Shown here: in pieces, positions 26,211-35,800 of the stretch
Layout: each line of letters opens with the position of its first letter
Numbering within the stretch: the stretch's first letter is position 1
NCBI RefSeq assembly: GCF_002929225.1
Contig: NZ_PISM01000022.1
Location: forward strand, 310,001 to 374,000
Direction: 5' to 3'
Length of the DNA: 64,000 nt
From: Stutzerimonas kunmingensis
Lineage (GTDB): Bacteria > Pseudomonadota > Gammaproteobacteria > Pseudomonadales > Pseudomonadaceae
Translations under genes and position numbers: made by a program
The notes under the pieces: generated by a model
Databases searched by the model: none
What the model was told of the DNA's origin: nothing
Seen by the model: the letters and a program-made list of their open reading frames with translations, nothing else

Positions 26211-26747
26211 ATGCCTGACATGCAAACGCCGTTTCAGCAGTTGCTGGAGCTAGATAAACGTTGCCGCACGTACGCGGCAGGCCTGCCTTCTCAGCAGGAA
26301 GCCGTACAAACCTGGGGAGGGATCGGCTTTCGGATGGGGGGGCGCTTGTTCGTCGCTCCAATGGGGGAGGTTGGCGAAATCCTGCATGAGCCGCGCTATA
26401 CGTTGCTTCCCGGCGTCAAGAGTTGGGTAAAGGGCGTGGCGAACGTGCGCGGCAGATTGTTGCCTGTGATGGACCTTTGTGGGTATTTCGGGCTTGAGCT
26501 TTCGGCACTGCGCAAGCAGCGCAGGGTGCTGGTGGTGGATCACCAGGAAGTGTTCGCCGGACTGACTGTTGATGAAGTCTTCGGCATGCAGCATTTCGCG
26601 GTGGAAACCTTCTCGGAGGAGTTGCCTCCGATCGAGGCATCGATTCAGCCATTCATTCATGGTGTGTTCCAGCGCGAGCAGCCCTGGCTGGTCTTCAGCC
26701 CGCACGCGTTGGCTACGCATCAGGCGTTTCTGGACGTCGCGTTTTAG
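26211..26747 (+). CDS. pilI: CheW-like adaptor PilI
   Basis: PilI links the receptor PilJ to the kinase ChpA. From the ATG at 26211 it has 178 residues with AAAGGGA upstream (26194-26200); an in-frame GTG at 26202 is less likely. The CheW fold is seen as WGGIGFRMGGRLFVAPMGEVGEIL, then VKGVANVRGRLLPVMDLCGYFG (the conserved kinase-binding strand) and VLVVDHQEVFAGLTVDEVFG. pilJ starts 75 bases later. Confidence 0.95.
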   Translation: MPDMQTPFQQLLELDKRCRTYAAGLPSQQEAVQTWGGIGFRMGGRLFVAPMGEVGEILHEPRYTLLPGVKSWVKGVANVRGRLLPVMDLCGYFGLELSALRKQRRVLVVDHQEVFAGLTVDEVFGMQHFAVETFSEELPPIEASIQPFIHGVFQREQPWLVFSPHALATHQAFLDVAF

Positions 26748-26822
26748 TTGTAGGTGGGTCGACCAAGGTCGGCCTTTTGGTTCTTGGATGGAAACGACGG
26801 GGGTCCAGGCGGGGGCCGGATA

Positions 26823-28871
26823 ATGATCAAAATGAATGCTAATGCTTTGTTGAGCGGGGTGCGCAGCAATACGCTGACCACCGGTTTGTTTATCGTGCTG
26901 ATCGTATCGATCGTGCTGCTGTTCGCGAACTTCGCGTACGTCAACACTCAGGCTGATCACGATAACGAATACATCGCTCACGCAGGAGAGCTGCGCGTAC
27001 TGTCCCAGCAGATCGCCAAGGATGCCGTGGAAGCGGCGACCGGCACGCAGGAGGCGTTCGCGTCTCTGAAGCAGGCCCGGAACGAGTTCAACCAGCGCTG
27101 GGCCTATCTCTCGCAAGGAAAGGAGAACATCGGTCTGCCGGCGGTTCCCGAATCGTTGCGCGATGAAGTCCACGCGGTGGAGCAGGACTGGAACACGCTG
27201 CGTCGCGATACCGACGCCATCCTGGCCAGTGAGCAGACTGTCCTGTCGCTCCACCAGGTAGCCAGCACCCTCGCCGAAACCATTCCTCAGCTCCAGGTCG
27301 AGTACGAGGAGGTCGTCGACATCCTGCTGGAAAGTGGTGCGCCAGCAGCTCAGGTTTCGGTTGCCCAGCGCCAGTCGCTGCTGGCCGAGCGTATCCTCGG
27401 TTCGGTGAACAAGGTGCTGTCCGGTGACCAGGACTCGGTACAGGCGGCCGATATGTTCGGTCGTGATGCCAGTCTGTTCGGTCGAGTCCTGAATGCGATG
27501 ATCGAAGGCAACGTCGCCATGGGCATCACTGCGGTGGCCGACGAAGAGGCGCTGGATCGTCTCTCGGAGATCGCTGAGCTCTTCCAGTTCGTATCCGGAT
27601 CGGTGGATGAAATTCTCGAAACGTCGCCTGAACTGTTCCAGGTACGCGAGTCGGCGAACAGCATCTTCGAGGTTTCGCAGACCCTGCTCGACAAGACCTC
27701 CGCGCTGTCGCAAGGCTTGCAGGATCGCGCCGATGCCCGATATCTCAACACCGTCCTTGGTTATATGCTGGGCGCTATCGCGCTGGCCTCGATCATCCTG
27801 ATTGGTCTGGTAATGGTTCAGGAAGCACGCCGCCGCCTGAGCGAAACCGCTGAGAAGAACGAGCGTAACCAGGCTGCGATTCTGCGACTGCTCGATGAAA
27901 TCGGCGACCTCGCAGACGGTGACCTGACGGTGGCCGCGACCGTTACCGAAGACTTCACCGGTGCGATTGCCGACTCGATCAACTACTCCATCGACCAGCT
28001 GCGCGAACTGGTAGCCACCATCAACCAGACCGCTGTTCAGGTATCAGGCGCTGCGCAGGAAACCCAGGCGACTGCAATGCACCTCGCCGAGGCCTCCGAA
28101 CACCAGGCCCAGGAAATTGCCGGTGCTTCTGCTGCAATCAACGAAATGGCGGTTTCCATTGACCAGGTATCGGCCAACGCCGCGGAATCCTCGGCGGTAG
28201 CAGAACGTTCGGTAGCCATTGCCAACAAGGGCAACGAGGTGGTGCACAACACCATCACCGGCATGGACAACATTCGCGAGCAGATCCAGGACACGTCCAA
28301 GCGGATCAAGCGTCTCGGTGAGTCGTCCCAGGAGATCGGTGACATCGTTAGCCTGATTAACGACATTGCCGACCAGACCAACATCCTTGCACTCAACGCG
28401 GCGATCCAGGCATCCATGGCGGGCGATGCAGGCCGCGGCTTCGCCGTGGTAGCGGACGAAGTACAGCGCCTGGCTGAACGCTCTTCCGCGGCGACTAAGC
28501 AGATCGAGGCACTGGTAAAGACCATTCAGACCGACACCAACGAGGCGGTCATCTCGATGGAACAGACCACCTCCGAAGTGGTGCGCGGTGCGCGTCTGGC
28601 GCAGGACGCCGGTGTGGCACTGGAAGAGATCGAGAAGGTATCGAAGACGCTTGCGGCGCTGATCCAGAACATCTCCAACGCGGCACGTCAGCAGGCTTCT
28701 TCGGCCGGCCACATCTCCAACACCATGAACGTGATCCAGGAGATCACCTCGCAGACCTCGTCGGGTACCACCGCTACGGCCAAGAGCATCGGTAATTTGG
28801 CCAAGATGGCCAACGAGATGCGCCATTCCGTTTCCGGCTTTACCCTGCCGGATGCTCCGGATCAGGCCTGA
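26823..28871 (+). CDS. pilJ: Methyl-accepting chemotaxis receptor PilJ
   Basis: PilJ is the transmembrane receptor of the Pil-Chp system and senses PilA and/or surface contact. It has 682 residues from the ATG at 26823. TM1 is at about residues 17-38 ([20 protein letters not shown]), followed by a helical PilJ periplasmic region with two repeats. TM2 lies near residues 305-330 ([18 protein letters not shown]), then HAMP, and the signalling hairpin with tip [21 protein letters not shown] and [14 protein letters not shown]. The C-terminus lacks an NWETF-like tether. Confidence 0.96.
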   Translation: MIKMNANALLSGVRSNTLTTGLFIVLIVSIVLLFANFAYVNTQADHDNEYIAHAGELRVLSQQIAKDAVEAATGTQEAFASLKQARNEFNQRWAYLSQGKENIGLPAVPESLRDEVHAVEQDWNTLRRDTDAILASEQTVLSLHQVASTLAETIPQLQVEYEEVVDILLESGAPAAQVSVAQRQSLLAERILGSVNKVLSGDQDSVQAADMFGRDASLFGRVLNAMIEGNVAMGITAVADEEALDRLSEIAELFQFVSGSVDEILETSPELFQVRESANSIFEVSQTLLDKTSALSQGLQDRADARYLNTVLGYMLGAIALASIILIGLVMVQEARRRLSETAEKNERNQAAILRLLDEIGDLADGDLTVAATVTEDFTGAIADSINYSIDQLRELVATINQTAVQVSGAAQETQATAMHLAEASEHQAQEIAGASAAINEMAVSIDQVSANAAESSAVAERSVAIANKGNEVVHNTITGMDNIREQIQDTSKRIKRLGESSQEIGDIVSLINDIADQTNILALNAAIQASMAGDAGRGFAVVADEVQRLAERSSAATKQIEALVKTIQTDTNEAVISMEQTTSEVVRGARLAQDAGVALEEIEKVSKTLAALIQNISNAARQQASSAGHISNTMNVIQEITSQTSSGTTATAKSIGNLAKMANEMRHSVSGFTLPDAPDQA

Positions 28872-28932
28872 CTTGAGCAGTGCGGCAGTCATCTGATGGC
28901 TGCCGCCGATGATCATGAGCGAGGGGCAGGGC

Positions 28933-29799
28933 ATGCAGCCGAGGTTTGACTGGGCATTGGAGCCCTTGGCCGATATGTCGCCGGCGGAATTCCATGACTG
29001 GCAGACGCTCCTCGAAGAGCGCTCCGGCATGGTCGTCAGCGAACGCAGGCGCAGCTTCCTGCAGACCAATCTGAGCGCTCGCATGCGCGAGGTCGGTGCT
29101 CCCGACTATGCCAGCTACTATCGGCAGGTCACCTCCGGCCCCCGTGGTGCTGTCGAGTGGTCGACCCTCATGGACAGGCTGACCGTTCAGGAAACACGTT
29201 TCTTCCGTCATCCCGCTTCTTTTGATCTGCTCGAAACCTACTTGCGCCAGCGTCCGGAGCAGGAGTCGATCAAGCGACCCCTGGCGCTGTGGAGCGTGGG
29301 TTGCGCAAGTGGTGAAGAGACGTACTCGCTAGCCATGGCCACCGCCGAGGCGCTGGCGGGACGCGAATTCGACGGCAGCTTCGGGGTCACCGGTACGGAT
29401 ATCAGTCTGAGCGCGCTGGCCAAGTCCCGAACAGCGATCTATAGCGCGCGCAAGCTGGGGCAGGTCGAACCGGCGTTGCGTGAGCGTTATTTCCTGTCGC
29501 TATCCGATGGTCGTTTTCAAGTGATTCCCGGCCTGGCCGCACGTGTGTGCTTTGCAAGGCTCAATGTGCTGGAACTGGCGAACTCGCCCGTTTCCAGCAT
29601 GGACGTTATTTTCTGTCAGAACCTGCTGATCTATTTCCGCCGCTGGCGTCGCCGAGAAATCCTCAATCGCCTGGCAGATTGCCTGGCTCCGGGGGGATTG
29701 TTGGTGATCGGTGTAGGTGAAGTGGTCGGTTGGCAGCATCCGGGATTGCTTCCGGTGGCCAACGATCAGGTTCTGGCTTTTACCCGGAAAAGTTTATGA
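28933..29799 (+). CDS. pilK: CheR-type methyltransferase PilK
   Basis: PilK is predicted to methylate glutamates of PilJ using SAM. It has the CheR N-domain (LLEERSGMVVSERRRSFLQ), then LTVQETRFFRHPASF, SAM-binding WSVGCASGEETYSLAM, GTDISLSALAKSR and DVIFCQNLLIYF. The ATG at 28933 is chosen because GAGGGG precedes it at eight bases, giving 288 residues; ATGs at 28909 and 28915 are in frame. Its TGA overlaps an ATG at 29796, next to the chpA start. Confidence 0.93.
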   Translation: MQPRFDWALEPLADMSPAEFHDWQTLLEERSGMVVSERRRSFLQTNLSARMREVGAPDYASYYRQVTSGPRGAVEWSTLMDRLTVQETRFFRHPASFDLLETYLRQRPEQESIKRPLALWSVGCASGEETYSLAMATAEALAGREFDGSFGVTGTDISLSALAKSRTAIYSARKLGQVEPALRERYFLSLSDGRFQVIPGLAARVCFARLNVLELANSPVSSMDVIFCQNLLIYFRRWRRREILNRLADCLAPGGLLVIGVGEVVGWQHPGLLPVANDQVLAFTRKSL

Positions 29800-29810
29800 G
29801 CGGAGTCGCT

Positions 29811-32800
29811 ATGGGTGATCGGCACGATTATGTCGCCCTGGAGTGGGTGAAAGGCGAGATTGCCGAGACGCTTAAGCAGGCGCGTCAGGCTCTGGAGGCG
29901 TTCGTCGAGAACCCACAGGACTCGACCCGGATGCGCTTTTGCCTGACCTATGTGCATCAGGTCCACGGCACTCTGCAGATGGTGGAGTTCTTCGGCGCAG
30001 CATTGCTCGCCGAGGAAATGGAGCAGCTGGCGCGGGCCCTGCTCGACGAGCGGGTGGCCAATCAGGGCGAGGCGCTCGAGGTGATGATGCAGGCCATCCT
30101 GCAGCTGCCTGCCTATCTGGACCGCATTCAGAGTGCGCGCCGCGACCTGCCGATGGTGGTGCTGCCGCTGCTTAACGATCTGCGCGCCGCTCGCGGTGAA
30201 AAGCTGCTTTCTGAAACCAGCCTATTTTCACCCGACCTGTCCGGACGCATGCCGGCGCTTTCCCAGGAGTCGGTCGAGCGTCTGCGTACGACCGAGCTGC
30301 CGGCCCTGCTGCGCAAGCTGCGCCAGATGCTGCAGGTTGCGCTGGTTGGGGTGATTCGCAACCAGGACCTGCCGACCAATCTCGGCTACATGGCGCGGGT
30401 ATTCGCCCGCCTGGAAATGCTCTGCAAAGATGCACCACTGGCGGCGCTATGGCAGATCGCCTCGGGCATGGTCGAAGGTCTGGCCAGTGGCGGCGTGAGC
30501 AACGGCACCTCCGTCCGCACCTTGTTGCGACAGGTAGACAAGCAGCTCAAGCGGTTGGTCGAGGAAGGCGCTGATGGCCTAAATCAGGCTGCGCCCGATG
30601 AGCTGATCAAGAACCTGCTCTTCTACGTCGCGAAGGCGCCGGGGCAGACGCCCCGTATCCAGGCGTTAAAGCAGCTTTACCGCCTCGACGAAGCGCTGCC
30701 GGACAGCGCCGTGGTCGATCAGGAGCGTGCTCAGCTGGCTGGTCCCGACCGTGGCGCGATGCGCTCGGTGGTCGCTGCCCTTTGTGAAGAGCTGGTGCGG
30801 GTAAAGGACAGCCTGGACCTGTTCGTGCGCAGCGATCGCAAGGTCATTGCCGAGCTGTCCAGCCTTGAGGTCCCGCTCAAGCAGATCGCCGATACCTTGG
30901 CAGTGCTCGGCTTCGCTCAACCGCGCAAGATCATTCTCGATCAGATCGTCCTCGTCCAGTCCGTAGCGCAGGGGCAGCAGGCGCCCGACGACGCCATCCT
31001 GATGGATATCGCCGGTGCGTTGCTCTATGTCGAGGCTACGCTGGCCGGCATGGTCGGCGGTCCCGCGGAGGAGCGCAGCGAAGCAAGCCACCTGCCGACC
31101 ACCGATGTTGCCCAGATTCACCAGTTGGTCATTCGCGAAGCGCGTAACGGGCTGGAGCAGGCCAAGGACGCAATCATCGAATTCATTGCCTCGCAATGGA
31201 ACCACGAGCATCTGGCCCGGGTGCCGGATCTGCTCACTCAGGTTCGCGGCGGCCTGGCGATGATTCCCCTGGAGCGTGCTGCGTCCCTGCTGCAAGCCTG
31301 CAATGGCTACATCCAGGATCAGCTTCTGGCGCGACAGGCCGTGCCGGACTGGCAGAGCCTGGATACCCTGGCTGACGCGATCACCAGCGTCGAGTATTAC
31401 CTCGAGCGACTGTCCGAGGATTGCGGCACCCAGGGCGATCTGATTCTGGATGTGGCCGAAGAAAGCCTGCAGAACCTCGGCTACTCGCTGGGACATGCAA
31501 ATGCTCCGATGAAGGTCGCGGCGCTCGAGAACGAATTCGCCGATCCGCTGGACGAGATCGAAGTGCTGCCTGAGGAGCCGAACGCAAGTCTGGATGCATT
31601 CGACTCCGTTGCGGTCGACCAGGAAGAATCTCCGGCACCGATGGACCCTGATTTCTTGAGCGAGGCGCAAGCGCCACTCGAGAGCCATGATGCGGAGATC
31701 GCGGCGGAGGCCAAGGAAAGCGAGTGGACGCTGGAAGACCTGCCCGGCGATGAAGAAATAATTTTCAACCTGCCAGAAGAGATGCCGGCGTCCGAAACGC
31801 CTCCAGACTCACTTGAAGATGAGTCGGACCTGAGCGAATGGAGCGATGCGCAGGTCGCCGAGCTCGATCTTCCGGAAGTGAGCCTGCCAGATTATTCCGA
31901 ACCTGAAAGCCTGAAGGTCGAAGTCGAGCCTGTACTCAGCCTTGAGGAAGTCATGGCGGCGCCGGTCGCAGCCATCAACCCGCCTGCTCAGGATGTACCG
32001 CCTAGCCTCCTGCCGCCTCCTGCCGACGAAGAACCGGTCGACGAGGACCTGCTGGAAGTCTTCATCGAGGAAGCGGCAGAAGTTCTGGAGGCGATTGGCG
32101 AGCAGTTACCACTCTGGCTTGCCGACAGTGACAACAAGGATGCCCTGGGCGAAGTGCGACGTGCATTCCACACGCTCAAGGGCAGTGGGCGGATGGTGCG
32201 TGCACTGGTCATCGGCGAGTTGGCGTGGTCCATCGAGAATCTGCTCAATCGTGTACTCGATCGCAGCATCCAGCCGACCGACGCGGTGAGGCAGGTCGTG
32301 TGCGATGTCGTTGCACTCATGCCAGCCCTCGTCGATGAGTTCGCGGCCAAGGCCCAGCGCCAGCGTGATGACCTCGATCACCTTGCGGCAGCAGCGCATG
32401 CCCTGGCCAAGGGGCAGTCAGTGGTGCTTTCGCAGCCTGCCGAGACGCCTGCTGCGATTGCGGACGAGCCTGCCCCGTCCGCGGCGGCGCAAGACGATGA
32501 CGACGCACTGGACCCCCAGTTGCTGGAAATTTTTCGCAACGAAGCCGAATCGCATCTGACCACGCTGGTCAGTTTTCTCGCCGATTGCGCCCAGCGCCTG
32601 CCGCAGCCGGTGACCGATGCGCTGCAACGTGCCTTGCACACGCTCAAGGGTAGTGCGCACATGGCCGGCATCCTGCCGGTGGCGGAAATCGCAACGCCTC
32701 TGGAGAAGATGGTCAAGGAATTCAAGACCAACCTGATCCAGATGGATCTGGCCGAAGCCGAGCTGCTGCATGAGGCCGAGCTGTTGTTACGTCAGGGGCT

Positions 32801-35800
32801 GGCCAATCTCGATCACGAACCGTTGGCGCCGATAGAAGGCGCCCCGGAGTTCCTGGCCAAGGTGCACGCCCTGCATCAGGCCAGATTGGTCGAAGCCGGC
32901 GCCCGCCAGCATAACGATGCTGGTGAGGCCCGCGATCCGAGCGTGATCGCGCTGTTCCTCTCTGAAGGCATGGACATCCTGCTGGATGCCGAAGATTTGC
33001 TGCGCAGCTGGCGCGAGCATCCTGCCGAGCGTCAGGAACTCTCCGCTCTGCTGCAGGAGCTGACCACGCTCGGACAGGGCGCGAAGATGGCCGACCTGCC
33101 GCAGATGGAAGCGTTGTGCCAGGTGCTGCTGCGTTTGTACGCGGTGGTTGAGGAGGGGCGACTGGCTGTTAGCGAGCGCTTCTTCGACGACGTCGAGCAG
33201 GGCCATGAAGCGCTGGTCGGCATGATGGATCAGGTAGCTGCCGCGCTGCAGGTGAGTGAGCAGTCGGAGTTGGTGGCGCGGCTCGAAGCACTGCTCGCCG
33301 AAGCCATTGATCCATTGGTTCTGGAGCAGCCGGGCGACCCCGTGCCGGTTGCTGCTCCTGGCGAGATTTCGCTGACAGAATTGCCCGCCGAAGCCGAAGC
33401 CGAAGCCGAAGCCGAAGCCGAAGCCGAAGCCGAAGCCGAAGCCGAAGCCGAAGCCGAAGCCTGGCCCGAAGAACAAGCCCCGCAAGACGAGGCGCAGGAC
33501 GATCTCGATCACGAAATGGTTGAGATCTTTCTCGACGAAGCCGTCGACCTGATGGAAAGCGCCGGCCATGCGCTGGATCGCTGGCTCGCTGATCCGGCGA
33601 ACCAGATGGCGCTCTCGGCTCTGCTGCGCGACCTTCACACACTCAAGGGCGGCGCCCGGATGGCAGCAATCCGTCCGATCGGCGACCTGGCCCATGAGCT
33701 GGAGTCGCTTTACGAGGGGCTCTCCGACGGTCGCTACGTCCATTCCGCCCCGCTTGCAGCGCTGTTGCAGCGTAGCCACGATCATCTGGCGCTGCAGCTC
33801 GAGCAGCTGCAGCGTGAGACGCCGATGAGCAGTGCTGATGCACTCATCGAGTCGATGAAAGCCTTCCGTCAGGGGGCTCTGCCGGCATTCGACGGCGTTG
33901 ATTCGACTGATGCTTCCCTACTCGAGGCGGATGCGGGTCCTGACCTGATCCGACCGGAGAACGATTCTGCGCAATCGCTGGATGAGCCGCTGAGCGCCGA
34001 TGCGTTTGATTTGCCGCTGATCGATGTCGATGAGACTTCTGCCGAGGCGGATGAAGGCGACAACGAAACTGCAGCGGACGATAGCCGCGCTTCGGATATC
34101 CCGTTCAGCGAAGAGTTGGATGAGATCGACCTCAGCCTTCCCGAGCTGGATGAGGTGCCGGAAGCGTTCGAAGCTGTGCCGGCCGCCGAGGAGCACGACA
34201 CAGTCGAGCGCGATCCCGAATTAGTGGAGATCTTCCTCGAGGAGGGTTTCGACCTCATCGAGAGCGCTGCGGGTGGTTTGCAACGCTGGATGGCGGATGT
34301 CGACAACAGCTTCGAACTCGAGGCATTGCAGCGCGATCTGCATACCCTCAAGGGCGGGGCCCGGATGGCCGATATCCGTGAAATCGGTGATCTCTCCCAC
34401 GAACTCGAGTTTCTTTACGAAGGCCTGTGCGCCGGTAGCTACCGGGCCAGCCCGGAATTGTTCGGCCTTCTGCAGGCCTGCCAGGACCGCCTGGCGGAAA
34501 TGCTCGAGGCGGTGCGGGCCCATCAACCGGTGCCATCGGGCGATGCGCTGATCGAGACGATTCGCCACTTTCGCAACAACCCCGATGAGCAACTGAGCAT
34601 TCCCAGCAGCGTGTCGCTGAAGGCCGCTCAGGAAGATGCGCAGCAGTCTGCCGAAGCCGAAATTCTCGACATCTTTGTCGAGGAAGCTGACGACCTTCTG
34701 GAGGAAATGGAATCAGCGCTCGGTCGCTGGGATGCCGGCCGTGAGGATGCCGCTCCGTTGGCTGACATGCTCCGTGTGCTGCACACGCTGAAAGGCGGTG
34801 CGCGGCTGGCTGGGCAGACCGCACTGGGCAACATGGCCCACGATCTGGAGCAGCGGTTGAGCGAGGCGCAGCAGCAGGGCGCCCCCTGGCCGGATAGCCT
34901 GTTTCTCGATGTGCAGCACGGCTACGACGCGCTGCTGAAGGATGTCGAGTTGCTTCGGGCGGGCCTGGCGAGCGACGGAGGCGACGCTTCGCAACCTGAG
35001 TCGCCGGAGCTCGAGCCAGAGTTGCCGCGCGAGCCGGTGGCTCTGGAACAACCGATCGTCGCGGCCAGTACCTTGCCGAAGCCGAGTACCAGCCCGGCTA
35101 AGGTGCTGCCATTCATTCGACGCGCACAGCTGGCCGCTCAGGAAGCCGCTGCGCGGCGGGCACCGCAGGAGCTGGTCAAGGTTCCCGCAGAACTGCTGGA
35201 GGGTCTGGTCAACCTGGCGGGCGAAACATCGATCTTCCGCGGTCGAGTCGAGCAGCAGGTCAGCGACGTCGGCTTCACCCTTGGCGAGATGGAAGCGACC
35301 ATCGAGCGGGTGCGCGACCAGCTGCGCCGATTGGATACCGAAACCCAGGCGCAGATTCTCAGCCGTTACCAGGCTGAAGCCGAGTGCGCCGGCTATGACG
35401 ATTTCGACCCGCTGGAAATGGACCGCCATTCGCAGCTGCAACAGCTTTCGCGTGCACTGTTCGAGTCAGCGTCTGACTTGCTCGATCTGAAGGAAACCCT
35501 GGCTGCGCGTAATCGCGACGCTGAAACGCTGCTGCTGCAGCAGGCTCGGGTCAATACCGAGCTACAGGAAGGACTCATGCGTACCCGCATGGTTCCTTTC
35601 GAGCGCTTGGTGCCGCGCCTGCGCAGAATCGTGCGGCAGGTCGCTGGCGAGCTCGGCAAACAGGTCGAGTTCATGGTCGGCAACGCCACCGGTGAGATGG
35701 ACCGCAGTGTGCTTGAGCGAATCGTTGCGCCGCTGGAGCACATGCTGCGCAACGCCGTCGATCACGGTATCGAGCCGGTCGAGCGTCGTCGTGCTGCCGG

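Noticed and set aside
33390..33461. Reading the GAAGCC tract as a CRISPR-like array
   Set aside because: The units are six bases with no spacers, and no cas genes are near.
33169..33785. Minus-strand frames with long Arg-Leu or Phe-Gly repeats
   Set aside because: They are translations of the complement of the GAAGCC tract in chpA, not independent repeat proteins.
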